A stretch of DNA of 64,000 bases from Synechococcus sp. BL107 (GCF_000153805.1 NZ_DS022298.1:1223434-1287433), one strand, 5' to 3'. Positions 16,464-24,916 are shown, counted from the stretch's first letter. The notes: a model not told the origin generated them from the letters alone. Translations and numbers: made by a program.

Positions 16464-16510
16464 CGTTCCTTGGCCTGGGTTGTCTGCGCCTCACAAATGT
16501 GAGGTGAACG
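16464..16510 (-). promoter_or_regulatory. glutamine-II (downstream-peptide) riboswitch, copy 1
   Basis: On the minus strand CGTTC (from 16510) pairs with GAACG (16468-16464) as P1. P2 is CCTCAC-ATTT-GTGAGG. It is followed by the conserved CGCAG, and P1 is closed by CAAGGAACG. This order, CGTTCACC..GG-CGCAG..AAGGAACG, is that of the downstream-peptide/glutamine-II aptamer, which acts upstream of short ORFs in marine picocyanobacteria. The gene start lies 27 nt further on. The assignment is by eye; a covariance search with RF01704 would settle it. Confidence 0.8.
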
Positions 16511-16681
16511 TTGTAGGTAGCTTTCGCTACGCACACTTTATAGCGTGTTCGACAAGCAGTTTGTTGTTCATGTCGCTACAGACGTTGGGTTTGATCCGAT
16601 TGGTGTGTACGTTTTAGGACTCGTACGTCTGGTAAAGCAGTCTTAGATCCCAGAAATATTTGTCGCTAAAGTGATCTGATC

Positions 16682-16999
16682 ATGTTCGTGAGCCACCTGA
16701 TGTCTCGCTATTGGTTTGGTAATCAGCTATCAAAACGTAAAGAACTCCTATACAACCTTGGGGCTATCTCCTCTTATTCGTCGATGCTGATTTTTTTGTG
16801 GCATGGCATCGAAATGCTTGTTTCACAAGAACCGCCTAAACATACCCTTGTGCTGTATGCCGGATCTTCTTTCTTTTCCATTTTGGTGATGGCTCCATAC
16901 AAATGGGATAAGAAATGGATGCGTATCAAGACGTCTGTTGGAATCCTTGTTTTCGGAGTATCTCTGATTATTTATCTGATTTGTGCATCGATTTATTAG
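16682..16999 (+). CDS. four-span membrane protein, 105 aa
   Basis: ATG start. Three to four hydrophobic segments are visible: LGAISSYSSMLIFLWHGIEM, LVLYAGSSFFSILVMAPY and TSVGILVFGVSLIIYLICA. Basic loops separate them. No domain recognised; AT-rich codons like the rest of this part. Confidence 0.55.
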   Translation: MFVSHLMSRYWFGNQLSKRKELLYNLGAISSYSSMLIFLWHGIEMLVSQEPPKHTLVLYAGSSFFSILVMAPYKWDKKWMRIKTSVGILVFGVSLIIYLICASIY

Positions 17000-17247
17000 G
17001 CTTAGGTTCTGAATCGCGCATTTATATTACTTGCTAATTCAATCATTTTTCTTTGCTTCCAGGCTGCCACTGAACGGGCTTTGGAGTATTGGGTATTGTC
17101 TTGTTGTAGTTTAACTGTATATACACTCAGGGCTGCTTATTGGAGGGGGCTTTGAGATCTAAGAAATTTCTTTTTATGTCGATCAACTGCTAGGTCAGTT
17201 ACTTTTACTTGAAGTGTTCTTGAGCGAATGTATACAACATGCTGCGA

Positions 17248-17493
17248 TTAGTCGATTCTCTCCTGGCAGAGCTCTGCGATCTCGAATTGCTCTAGTTCAG
17301 ACAGGCATTCTGAAAAGTCCATCCATAACAACGCGTCGTCAATCGGGCAATCCTTTAAAGCTTGCTCGTAGCCGTTCGACTTCTTGAAGTGTTCTGCTCT
17401 ATCGGATTTTGAGATTTCGGAGACTTGGTTGAACTTCTGTTCTAGGAGCTGGCCTAGCTTCTCTCGCCTCGACGGAGTCATCATCCTGTTCAT
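17248..17493 (-). CDS. soluble hypothetical protein, 81 aa
   Basis: Helical, charged protein (MNRMMTPSRREKLGQLLEQK .. CPIDDALLWMDFSECLSELE). Three cysteines in the second half. A shorter start at Met4 or Met5 is possible. Same strand and close to the 70-aa gene at 17565. Unknown. Confidence 0.5.
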   Translation of the reverse strand: MNRMMTPSRREKLGQLLEQKFNQVSEISKSDRAEHFKKSNGYEQALKDCPIDDALLWMDFSECLSELEQFEIAELCQERID

Positions 17494-17564
17494 GATTAAT
17501 CGGATTTAAGCGATTCCACTTCTAGTTTTCAACTGGGATTTGTGATTGCTTAAGTTTTCGTGGG

Positions 17565-17777
17565 TTAGAACTCTAGATTTTTCTCTTTGACGAAGCTTTG
17601 GTGGTAGATCGGGAATTCATCCGCAAGCATCTCCAGGATCTGGCTAGAGGCTCCGAGTTGCTGTTGTGCTTCCTCGAACATTGACGCAAAACATGATTCG
17701 CACCTCACTTCCAGGATAAGGTCTTCAAAGTTCGACCTCCCTGCTATGTAGCTGCTGACGAGTTCTTTAAAGGACAT
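17565..17777 (-). CDS. soluble hypothetical protein, 70 aa
   Basis: MSFKELVSSYIAGRSNFEDL is followed by RCESCFASMFEEAQQQLGAS. A CxxC pair (CESC, residues 26-29) might bind metal, but no partner pair is seen. It lies 70 nt upstream of the gene at 17248. No family recognised. Confidence 0.5.
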   Translation of the reverse strand: MSFKELVSSYIAGRSNFEDLILEVRCESCFASMFEEAQQQLGASSQILEMLADEFPIYHQSFVKEKNLEF

Positions 17778-17838
17778 CGAATGTGATGTGGACGCTGATG
17801 ATCGTTATGGACTACACCACTGCCCTAAGGGACTTGGT

Positions 17839-18105
17839 TCAACTGGTCTGATCAAGTGGATGTGGATGGCTAGGCAGGCTGACTTGGTGCAAAGCATCCC
17901 CTATTGGTTTCCATTGCACGAGATGACGACGATCAATCTTGTGACTGTCAAGGCAATTCCAAATATCGGTACCGCTCAATGTTGCTTTAGACCAATTGTC
18001 TCCTTGGCTCTTCATTTTCTTTCTGTTCTCGTCCTTCCAGTCAACCCAATCAATACCTTGATATGACGAGATATTATCGTTGAGGATTACCACAGAGAAC
18101 TCCAC
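17839..18105 (-). CDS. hypothetical protein, 88 aa, possibly 5'-truncated
   Basis: GTG start at 18105. The reading frame remains open and protein-like upstream of the GTG (..IAYSGVQRADKAV) back to a stop near 18150, with no start codon there. It may be the 3' part of a longer gene that lost its beginning. Sequence: EFSVVILNDNISSYQGIDWV, then polar and Trp-rich. Not recognised. Confidence 0.3.
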   Translation of the reverse strand: MEFSVVILNDNISSYQGIDWVDWKDENRKKMKSQGDNWSKATLSGTDIWNCLDSHKIDRRHLVQWKPIGDALHQVSLPSHPHPLDQTS

Positions 18106-18431
18106 CGCTTTGTCAGCACGTTGAACACCACTATAGGCAATGCTGCTTCAAGCCAAGTTGAACTGACTAGATGACGTCTTGGACTAGATTTTCTGGCTTG
18201 AGAAAAATAGGTCTTCGGTGTGGAATCGTAATGAATGAATTAGAGTAATTTTAATCATCATCAATTCGATGCGATTAGGAATTTGATGAAAAAACCACTT
18301 TTCAATTCCATTAACATACCCCGCAAATGTTAGAAGTAACGTTTGCAAGGTGAGTCAATAAAGTCCCCCTGGTGAGGGGAAGGCCCGCCTATGGCTAGAC
18401 GTCGCTGTAGTGACACGTGTGTCGTAGGAAT
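18106..18431. other. AT-rich intergenic stretch
   Basis: No gene seen. A small hairpin CCCC-TGGTGA-GGGG lies near 18367. The rest may hold promoters for the flanking leftward genes. Confidence 0.3.
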
Positions 18432-18632
18432 TCAACGTGCTGGCCGGAAATTAGTTGCATATGGATAATCGAATCCATTTTCCTGCTCGCGGAGACAGTC
18501 GTCTGCTTCCCAAAGCTTTAATACTTCTCTGCAATTGTGATCACGATCACAAACTAAGTACCCCCCCTCAGAAAGAGAATCAATCGTCGAACCCATGGGT
18601 GTTTCGACTAAACGATGTTTGACTTTTGGCAT
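18432..18632 (-). CDS. soluble hypothetical protein, 66 aa
   Basis: ATG at 18632. MPKVKHRLVETPMGSTIDSL, GGYLVCDRDHNCREVLKLWE and FDYPYATNFRP read like a compact domain with three Cys. No family recognised. Stands alone between AT-rich gaps. Confidence 0.45.
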   Translation of the reverse strand: MPKVKHRLVETPMGSTIDSLSEGGYLVCDRDHNCREVLKLWEADDCLREQENGFDYPYATNFRPAR

Positions 18633-18926
18633 GAAAAATAACGAATAAAACTTTAATGGTTTGCGTTCAATACTTAAATTTAGTATTGATTAATCTGAAT
18701 TCGAAAGTCGCCAGCTTCTTTGTCTCATGACTGAAATCGCCAGCCAAGACTATGAATTGTGCTTGGACTCCTCGGTATCTTTATGTCTATGGGACCTTAG
18801 CTCTCTATAGGACAGGCTGACCCTTGTAGTTGGCGCATCACGGCTGCGGCCCCATGGATATTTCGAAAAGCGAGGTATATAGAGAGCTGCTTGTTGAGAT
18901 CCTCGCAGTAGCTTCTTTTGGATTTC

Positions 18927-19040
18927 ATGGCGATCAATGATTGGATACAGCCATCGTTATTTAGCAGAACGGCCTACAAGGTATTGCTTACTACATTTTA
19001 TGAGAGCAATGGTTTTAAGTGTATTTATTTATACACTTAA
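18927..19040 (+). CDS. possible 37-aa peptide
   Basis: ATG to TAA (MAINDWIQPSLFSRTAYKVL..). Its last codons form the right arm of the inverted repeat at 19015-19040. Weak ribosome binding site. Speculative. Confidence 0.25.
   Translation: MAINDWIQPSLFSRTAYKVLLTTFYESNGFKCIYLYT
19015..19040. repeat. perfect 10-bp AT-rich inverted repeat
   Basis: TTAAGTGTAT and ATACACTTAA with a 6-nt loop. A shorter related hairpin (AAGT..ACTT) follows at once. It could be a terminator-like end or an operator; no T-run is present. Confidence 0.6.
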
Positions 19041-19168
19041 TGGCCTAAGTAATTTCACTTAATTGCTTGGGAATGTATTGGTGGTAGCCAAGAACTTGGG
19101 GTAGTGCATTCATTTACACAAAAAAGAGCATTTCGTTGATTCATGGTCTTGATAGTCGAAGTTTTTTG

Positions 19169-19270
19169 ATGGAATTGGTTTTCGCTGCCTGTTGTTTTGT
19201 ATTTCCGGTTTGGGCCTTATCGCTTCAGTCGTATGAAGGTGATCACGAAGACGACTTTGACTTTTTGTGA
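19169..19270 (+). CDS. 33-aa secreted or anchored acidic peptide
   Basis: ATG to TGA. A hydrophobic N-terminus (MELVFAACCFVFPVWALS) is followed by an acidic tail (EGDHEDDFDFL). It could be a signal peptide with a short mature part. No clear ribosome binding site. Confidence 0.35.
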   Translation: MELVFAACCFVFPVWALSLQSYEGDHEDDFDFL

Positions 19271-20309
19271 AGGCTATGATTACTTACGGCGAATAAAATC
19301 TTGTTGAGCCTGCAGATCAATGGACTGTTGCATGGCGGCATTCTGGTTTTTAAAAAGGGGGCTATTCCTTCTATGCGCATTCCCCAGTTCGCTGTCATTG
19401 CGGTGAAGTGAGGACTGCGGCATCAATGACGGGACTCATCGCGATCAGAGCGGATTGAACGTCTCTGAATCGTTTCCTGATCTACTCGTTGTTTTCAGAC
19501 GTCATTATTTTTTGTTCCTGATGATTCACCAATGAACACCCCTTTTTGAGATCGGGTGGTTGGTGTTTGTTATGTGTGAGGTGGTTGTTGTCGGGAGATC
19601 GATGGCGACACAATCAACGCCCCCTGCTTTCCCCCTATGGGTTTTGTATGGCTTTCAGCCCTGAGCGATAGGGCATCAGGACTCCCGACAACCAATCCAT
19701 TGGATGGTCTGATTAAACCCGTTCACCCATTTGTCGAAGCATCAGTTTGGCCTCGAGATCACTCATGGGTGTCACCATCCTGAACACCTTGCGATGGATT
19801 CCGCTCTAGATATCCGGTGTTCTTTCATGGAACACCATTTCTGTTCCCACAGCTGGGCCAGTTGTTTCTTGTGTTGGAAGAAGTGATCACAGCTCATTGA
19901 TTTGATGCCATGTGTATGGCTTTTGCCGCTTACATACACCATTGCTGAGTTCAATCCGAATGCCATCACCCATCTGGGGGATTTTTCATCCCTTTCCTCA
20001 ATCCGTTTTCAGCCTGTAGATTTGAATCGATTTAACAGATACTTGGAAATCGAATACTCAACAAAAAATTCCAACGGCTACCCTTGGTATATGCATATCT
20101 CTTCGTTGAGCTCGAGGAGATGTGCATACAAGGGATTTTTTGACGTCAGATCAGTTCTTAATGCGAGTTGGGAAGGAAAATCTACCCATCGCATTTGTGA
20201 AGTCTGAGGACAAATGTTAGAACTCGCGCACTTAGGTATAACGGTATCTAAGCGATGAATAGATTTTCTGTGGGATCCATGAAAGATTGGGTCATCGTCT
20301 TTCCAACCA
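19271..20309. other. gene-poor stretch of about 1 kb
   Basis: No supported gene. Open frames on both strands (for example 19772-19969 minus and 19902-20207 plus) lack ribosome binding sites and have poor composition. A hairpin-like AACACC..GGTGTT lies at 19535-19567, and a member of a dispersed repeat at 19584-19617. Confidence 0.35.
19584..19617 (+). repeat. dispersed short repeat, copy C
   Basis: The core GGGAGATCGATGGCGACA followed by CAATCAA closely matches the sequence at 21177-21210 and more loosely that at 2313-2340. It contains a ribosome binding site-like GGGAG followed by ATG GCG ACA CAA, so a very short peptide (20 aa here) could be made. Confidence 0.4.
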
Positions 20310-20699
20310 ATGGCAGTTTTTAATCAGACAACGCCCTTTATGCTGTTGGCTCGTATTCATGTGAAGCTTGGATGCGTTGATGCCTATTTAGAGCTTGCAC
20401 AAGCCACAGACGCAGCAGTTCAGAGGTCTGAACCGGGCATGATCCACCACACGTTTGACCAGGACCCGGATGATCCACTGGGATTTGTTTGGTCTGAGGT
20501 CTATGCCAACGATGCTGCTTTCAGCGCCCATGTGTCTAACCCTCCCGTCCAGGACTACCTCAAAAAGCATGCTGAACTGGGTGATGGCTTCAGCATCGAG
20601 GTCTACGGGACTGTCAGCGATGACTGCAAAAAGCTGATGGCGTCTTTCGGATTACCCCTCAAAATTTTCGAAACCAAGCTTGGATACAGCAGGGTCTGA
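20310..20699 (+). CDS. antibiotic-biosynthesis-monooxygenase (ABM) family protein
   Basis: 129 aa. MLLARIHVKLGCVDAYLELA, EPGMIHHTFDQDPDDPLGFV and YANDAAFSAHVSNPPVQDYL match the dimeric ferredoxin-like ABM/YgiN fold (quinol monooxygenases and relatives). The substrate is not predictable. Its stop (TGA) abuts the stop of the convergent gene at 20700. Confidence 0.85.
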   Translation: MAVFNQTTPFMLLARIHVKLGCVDAYLELAQATDAAVQRSEPGMIHHTFDQDPDDPLGFVWSEVYANDAAFSAHVSNPPVQDYLKKHAELGDGFSIEVYGTVSDDCKKLMASFGLPLKIFETKLGYSRV

Positions 20700-20903
20700 T
20701 CAGATCAAGTCGTAAGCCTCAAGCACTTTGACTCGGATGCCACCGAGTTTGCTCCAAGACGACAGTGCGTCTTGCTTGTTTTTGTAAGGCAACCAATCGT
20801 CTTCTTTTATACGCCTTTCAATATGGGCAGCGACTCTTAAAACAACCGATTCATCGCTTTTAACCTTGAGGTCGATCGATTTTCCGTTGATTTGGACCTG
20901 CAT
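20700..20903 (-). CDS. small soluble protein, 67 aa
   Basis: MQVQINGKSIDLKVKSDESV begins like a short beta-rich fold; basic residues follow (AAHIERRIKEDDWLPYKNKQ). Convergent with the ABM gene with zero gap. No family recognised. Confidence 0.5.
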   Translation of the reverse strand: MQVQINGKSIDLKVKSDESVVLRVAAHIERRIKEDDWLPYKNKQDALSSWSKLGGIRVKVLEAYDLI

Positions 20904-21318
20904 GCGTTCGCTGCCTGTGCTGTCAGCTTGGCAGGCGCTCTGAAGCTTCCCTAAAACACGTTCCGTTGTTGGCAGTTAATGCCGTTTGGCTGCTGGGTAT
21001 GGGATCGAATTCTCTTTCAGCAGTGCTTTGGCGAGGAATGGGTTGGTGCAACGACATTCCTAATCCGAATGCATGGTTCGAAAAGGGTCTTATGCAGGCC
21101 CTGAACACGATTTCGTTTGTTGTAAAACTACGATCTAATGACAACCCCCGCCTTGCGACGGCGTGACTTGTGTGGGGTTGTGGCCAGGAGGTCTATGGCG
21201 ACACAATGAATATTCCCATTTTATTAAGCGTTACTCCACGAAGATTGGATAAATCGATCTTGAAAAGGTCTGATGGGCTGGGTACTGTGAAAACGATTAT
21301 TTGGGCCTTTTATTTCCG
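20904..21318. other. intergenic with repeat elements
   Basis: No supported gene. At 21144-21161 is a CCCCCGCCTTGCGACGG sequence like the DUF3104-gene terminator, and at 21177-21210 a dispersed repeat. Confidence 0.35.
21177..21210 (+). repeat. dispersed short repeat, copy B
   Basis: AGGAGGTCTATGGCGACACA followed by ATGAA. It shares ATGGCGACACAAT with copy C and has a near-perfect ribosome binding site (AGGAGGT), yet the frame ends after ATG GCG ACA CAA TGA, a four-residue peptide. Confidence 0.4.
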
Positions 21319-21471
21319 ATGAAGGCGTGGCTCTTCTTTTCTGTCGCTTTATTGGTGTACGGGTTTGCCTTTGAGTCAACCTTTGCTAAAGACAAGTCTC
21401 CAACTATTGCAACGCTTGGAGCTGCTCTTGTTGCCGGGAGCCTGATGTGGGTCTTGTGGAGAATTAATTGA
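21319..21471 (+). CDS. 50-aa two-span membrane protein
   Basis: ATG to TGA. Helix 1 is MKAWLFFSVALLVYGFAF; helix 2 is IATLGAALVAGSLMWVLW. A short polar turn (ESTFAKDKSP) separates them. No strong ribosome binding site; function unknown. Confidence 0.5.
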   Translation: MKAWLFFSVALLVYGFAFESTFAKDKSPTIATLGAALVAGSLMWVLWRIN

Positions 21472-21846
21472 TTGCTTTGCCTTATCAGTTTTTTCATTCT
21501 GTGGTATTGATTAGATGTTTGACTTAGTTGTCTTTGAACAAACGGATAATTGGTAATCGCATAATTTCAATGATATTTGCATGTATTTGGTATTTATTTA
21601 AGCATGCTAGTTCAAGCATTTAATTTGTTTAATAGTCCCAACCCCCACCCCTTTTTTTACGAATAAGCTTCTTTTAGTCTCTCTTGTTGAATTATTTCGT
21701 TGAGGCTGAGCAGCTGAGGAGTTTTGGCGATCTTTGTCGTCTCAGGATTGGTAGGCATTTGACATGACTGCTTGCGTACTCCATCTCGCAGCACTTTTTC
21801 TTGATGAAGCACCGCTAATTATTGTTCCTTGATCAGCCTTTTTCAA
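21472..21846. other. intergenic stretch, nothing seen
   Basis: AT-rich, with a run AACCCCCACCCCTTTTTTT near 21640. No hairpin with that run and no open frame of note. Confidence 0.3.
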
Positions 21847-22005
21847 TCAAGCCGATTCAGGCATTAATTGAGAGATGTTTGGCATCGGGTCACCCTTTCC
21901 ATCAGCAATCGCGCGAGCACGGAGATAAAACCAGCTTTCGGTGTCTCCACTCGCTGCCATCTTTTCTGCGATGGTTTTCCAGTTGTTGATTTCGGTTTGA
22001 TCCAC
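21847..22005 (-). CDS. 52-aa protein, member of a local paralogous family
   Basis: GTG start. The core NWKTIAEKMAASGDTESWFY and AIADGKGDPMP aligns with the protein at 22429-22599 (NWDVVAKALEAAGHTSSEMY .. ALAQGKLDPMP) and with a broken copy at 26180-26315. Two short helices followed by a GDPMP/LDPMP turn. The family is not one that I can name. Start choice rests on the paralogue's length. Confidence 0.5.
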   Translation of the reverse strand: MDQTEINNWKTIAEKMAASGDTESWFYLRARAIADGKGDPMPNISQLMPESA

Positions 22006-22232
22006 GGATGTTATGGGCTCGATTGGACTGATTATGGAAATTGAGCGATGGTCTCGCGACTGCTCCTAGTCTTATTGACCGCCACCCGGTTTGATGTACC
22101 GCCATAAGGGGCAATGAGTGTCGGTTGGTTGATGCCCACCCGCACATCAAATTGTGCAGGAGTCTCGTCATCAACTCACCGACTGGCTGTTAGTGGGTAA
22201 TCCATATCAAAAATGGATTTGGACGATCCGGT

Positions 22233-22376
22233 TCAGAAACCTATTTGACTGATGATTCCCTGGCCCGTCAGTAGTTCGGTGCCTAAGCCAATTACAAAGC
22301 CCAGCATTGCGAGGCGACCATTCCAAGTCTCAGCAAAATTGCTGAAGCCGAATCGGGATTGAGTTGAGTTAGTCAT
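22233..22376 (-). CDS. hli: high-light-inducible protein (Hli/Scp), 47 aa
   Basis: Single chlorophyll-a/b-binding-type helix with the signature FAETWNGRLAMLGFVIGLGT and the usual end LLTGQGIISQIGF. Glu16, Asn19 and Arg21 are the ExxNxR pigment-binding residues. Hli proteins bind chlorophyll and carotenoid in the thylakoid and protect photosystem II assembly under stress. The N-terminus is short and polar, typical of marine Synechococcus forms. Confidence 0.9.
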   Translation of the reverse strand: MTNSTQSRFGFSNFAETWNGRLAMLGFVIGLGTELLTGQGIISQIGF

Positions 22377-22394
22377 GTCATTGAGTGGGTGGTG

Positions 22395-22415
22395 AAGCCC
22401 CACAAAGTGGGGCTT
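22395..22415. terminator. hairpin between hli and the 56-aa gene
   Basis: AAGCCCCAC-AAA-GTGGGGCTT, a perfect 9-bp stem. It lies downstream of the leftward 56-aa gene and upstream of hli. The flanking T-tract is poor on the minus strand, so it may only weaken read-through into hli. Confidence 0.5.
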
Positions 22416-22428
22416 TGATTGGTTGTGA

Positions 22429-22599
22429 TCAGCCAGCTACAGCAGAGATGCTGTAAGGAGCTTCAGGGTGGCTCGTTGGCATTGGGTCGAGCTTCCCTTG
22501 AGCTAGTGCTGCTGCACGGATGTACATCTCACTGGAAGTATGACCAGCAGCTTCCAAAGCTTTGGCGACGACATCCCAGTTGCGGATTTCAGTAGACAT
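22429..22599 (-). CDS. 56-aa protein, member of a local paralogous family
   Basis: From ATG at 22599: MSTEIRNWDVVAKALEAAGH, then MYIRAAALAQGKLDPMPTSH. Paralogous to the gene at 21847-22005 and the relic at 26180-26315. A longer frame to 22719 has a Pro- and Cys-rich leader without ribosome binding site and is rejected. The hli gene lies downstream on the same strand. Confidence 0.6.
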   Translation of the reverse strand: MSTEIRNWDVVAKALEAAGHTSSEMYIRAAALAQGKLDPMPTSHPEAPYSISAVAG

Positions 22600-22839
22600 T
22601 TGAGGCTGTTTGACGATGTAACAACCATCGCCAGCCAATTGATTTGGTCGTGACGGTGAAATCCGCCATGGAACCGAACACGCGAAAAGAGTTGGCGCTC
22701 GATAAGCAGGGATTGGCATTCAGTGGTCAGTAATCCCATTTGGCGGCATGTTCTGCGGTGATCAGCTGCCACAGGGAGAACACCTCATCAAGTACTGGAG
22801 TTCGGTGTCCGCTATGGAAACCGGAGGCCAAGTGGCTGT

Positions 22840-22973
22840 ATGAACGACTCACCGTCACCGCTGCTGCTGTGTTACTTGCAGGCCCGCTCGCAGCAAGCTC
22901 TGATCCCATGAAGACACAAAGTAACTCTGGAAATGTTTTTCCTGAATGGGATGAATTGACAGGACGAAAATAA
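22840..22973 (+). pseudogene. broken secreted-protein gene
   Basis: The frame downstream reads ERLTVTAAAVLLAGPLAASS, a signal peptide very similar to that of the gene at 26422-26766 (RRITAIAAAGLLAWPLAAST). The ATG at 22840 is out of frame with it by one base (ATGAACGA, where ATGAAACGA would be expected), and no other start is in frame nearby. The mature part is only about 24 residues. Probably inactivated by a 1-nt loss at the start and a 3' truncation. Confidence 0.4.
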
Positions 22974-23057
22974 AGACTTCCCACATGAAACGACGACTGT
23001 CAAGCCAGACCTTAATGCTCGGCGAGAGAAAGATGTGTGAACTCTTTTATAGACACA

Positions 23058-23324
23058 TTATTTAGATGGATTCTGGCTTCTTCCTGTTGCGAATCCTTTG
23101 GTATCGTCTGTTTCTGATTTTTTGTACTGTGGTTTGTTTATCGTTTGTGATCGAGTGAATCTACTGTCGATCCACCTCGATATAATATAGATTGCAATAA
23201 ATAATGGGAGGTAAATTTTGTAAGCTCCCTCCGGATTTACCCCAATTAGGTTTGTACTTGCAACGGCAATGCTGCTCAGCAATAAGTAAATACTAACTCG
23301 ACGGATTAATGGTGATATGGTCAT
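23058..23324 (-). CDS. two-span membrane protein, 88 aa
   Basis: Two hydrophobic helices (VSIYLLLSSIAVASTNLIGV and IYLPLFIAIYIISRWI) separated by NPEGAYK, then a polar, basic C-terminal tail. Both ends appear cytoplasmic. Function unknown. Confidence 0.5.
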   Translation of the reverse strand: MTISPLIRRVSIYLLLSSIAVASTNLIGVNPEGAYKIYLPLFIAIYIISRWIDSRFTRSQTINKPQYKKSETDDTKGFATGRSQNPSK

Positions 23325-23451
23325 AATTGTTCCTAATGTGTGTTTCTTGGATTGAATCGCAATCGATGGTGCGCCCTAAATAGTAAGGGCGAAACCAAAC
23401 TAAGCGACAGCGTTGAACTGTCTAGGAGTGCTGCGCGAGGAGGCTCAGTCT

Positions 23452-23595
23452 TCAACTCTTCCGTCTTTGAGGTCGGCACTGCGCTTGATTTGCGTGTGAC
23501 TGCTCGGCATTAAAATAAATCTCCTGAGCAGATAGGGGCCTCACGGAGGGCATCAGAACGGGATCAGTCCAGTCTTCACGGCTCCCCCTCTTCAT
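23452..23595 (-). CDS. short protein with duplicate at 28137, possibly degenerate
   Basis: The C-terminal 36 residues (DPVLMPSVRPLSAQEI .. CRPQRRKS) closely match the gene at 28137-28313. The DNA around the ancestral start (GGGGGAGCC then GTGAAG) is preserved, but about 48 nt just after it are missing and the ancestral start is now out of frame. Translation would have to use the ATG at 23595 or 23640. Either a re-started gene or a pseudogene. Confidence 0.4.
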   Translation of the reverse strand: MKRGSREDWTDPVLMPSVRPLSAQEIYFNAEQSHANQAQCRPQRRKS

Positions 23596-23672
23596 TAAAG
23601 GAATCCTAGGAATGGTTGTGACATTTGACACTTCGTCCACCTGGAATTTTTGCTGTCGGCCCCATGAATCAC

Positions 23673-23869
23673 AAAGGTGCAGCCTCGGTTAGGTAAGGGC
23701 CAAGCCTCTCTAAAAACCACCAAGGAGATTTTCTACATATCCCGGTGGATTGCTGGATTTCCCTTGGGCTTCAGATCCGCCCCATCCACTTACTACGGAT
23801 GGATGTATCAGAAGAACTGACTCAATCTTCCAAAAACATGGGGCCTGAGCCAAGACGGCTAAAGGACCC
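23673..23869. repeat. dispersed ~190-bp repeat, copy 1
   Basis: Shares with 27701-27897 and 27898-28081 a CCACC..CCCGGTGG hairpin segment (23729-23754 region) and, about 60 bp later, a block ACTACGG..GATGTATCAGAAGA, then CTNACTCAAT.TTCCAAA. Copy 1 lies upstream of the short gene at 23452 on the minus strand. Confidence 0.65.
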
Positions 23870-23960
23870 AATCGATTAATACATAAAGCCCCCGCCTTGT
23901 AACGGTACTGCTACATCCGATAACTCTGGCCAAACTTAGTGATGTACCAAGCCTGTTGAC

Positions 23961-24350
23961 TTGAGACGGTTACTTCTGGTCCTAGTTCCACTGGTCTTAG
24001 CAGCCCCAGCTGTTGCCTTCGACGGAGGCGGCTTTGATGCAGCAGAGAAAACCGATGTTTCCAGGAAGCAATCAGAAACAACAACTCTTGCCAAGTATTC
24101 GGAATTTCACGCATCCTGTATGGAGATCCAATTGACTATGTGGGGTGAAGTTGCACAACTGAAGGAGGAATTAGCTACTGCACATTGCTACTGCGAATAC
24201 TCGAAACTTAAGGGGCTGAGTTCTATTACTTGGGAAGACGAGGAGGCTGCTTACACTGCGTGTGCCCGAGAGGGTTCAACAAGAAAAAAAGAGGCTTTTA
24301 TGTGGTGGGCTCTTCCACTTCATCGGCAAAAATTAAAAAATGAGCAGTAA
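23961..24350 (+). CDS. secreted protein, 129 aa
   Basis: TTG start followed by a typical signal peptide (MRRLLLVLVPLVLAAPAVAF). The mature part is helical and carries cysteines in HASCMEIQL, AHCYCEYSK and YTACAREGS, so two disulfides are possible. Same general plan as the secreted protein at 50618-50869. Function unknown. Confidence 0.6.
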   Translation: MRRLLLVLVPLVLAAPAVAFDGGGFDAAEKTDVSRKQSETTTLAKYSEFHASCMEIQLTMWGEVAQLKEELATAHCYCEYSKLKGLSSITWEDEEAAYTACAREGSTRKKEAFMWWALPLHRQKLKNEQ

Positions 24351-24471
24351 TTCTCCCTAATCCTTCATAGACATATTGTTCTCAATGGCTTGCCCTGTAT
24401 AGAGGTAGACCGCCCCTCCCAGGTGGAAGAGACGGCCTGCCTCGCTCATTGATACATATTTAATCTCTTAA

Positions 24472-24888
24472 TCAACGATGTGATTTCTTCTGATACTCGC
24501 GGTCTGCGATCAACATCGCATTGTCATCATCGTGAAATTGGCATCCGTACATCAGGTGAGTGATGCGGTCGACATCCATTCCACGATGTATAACTTCCTG
24601 CCACAACTGCGATGTCCGTGATTCATCTGCGAGCTGGAACTGCGCTCGAACCAGCCTGCGTGTCAGAGAGAGGTAGGACTGACGATCATTTCTAAGTCGG
24701 CACTCCTCAACTTCCTCGAGGGATTTGTCGTAGCCAATTCCTCGATAGCTCAGATGAGGATGCAAATCACCTAGATGATGTTCATCACAGGTGTTGTATC
24801 CCTTTCCTCGGTAATTCAGTTGCTTGCAGACTTTCTCAGCTGCTGGCTGATGCTCGTATACGTGTCCGCGATACAAAAGCGTGCTCAT
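24472..24888 (-). CDS. 138-aa DUF4278 protein with three YRG motifs
   Basis: N-terminal half holds three copies of the DUF4278 motif: LLYRGHVY (residues 4-11), LNYRGKGY (24-31) and LSYRGIGY (46-53). The C-terminal 85 residues are helical and charged (RLVRAQFQLADESRTSQLWQ .. HLMYGCQFHDDDNAMLIADR) and not recognised. A predicted glutamine-II riboswitch lies 28 nt upstream of the ATG. By analogy with PirA, a role in nitrogen regulation is likely, but the C-terminal half suggests an added partner or function. Confidence 0.75.
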   Translation of the reverse strand: MSTLLYRGHVYEHQPAAEKVCKQLNYRGKGYNTCDEHHLGDLHPHLSYRGIGYDKSLEEVEECRLRNDRQSYLSLTRRLVRAQFQLADESRTSQLWQEVIHRGMDVDRITHLMYGCQFHDDDNAMLIADREYQKKSHR

Positions 24889-24916
24889 GAACCGACCTCA
24901 AAATTGCTCGGGTCCC

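Noticed and set aside
22985-23065. 26-aa ORF (MKRRLSSQTLMLGERK..)
   Set aside because: Very short, no ribosome binding site, overlaps the 3' end of a better leftward gene.
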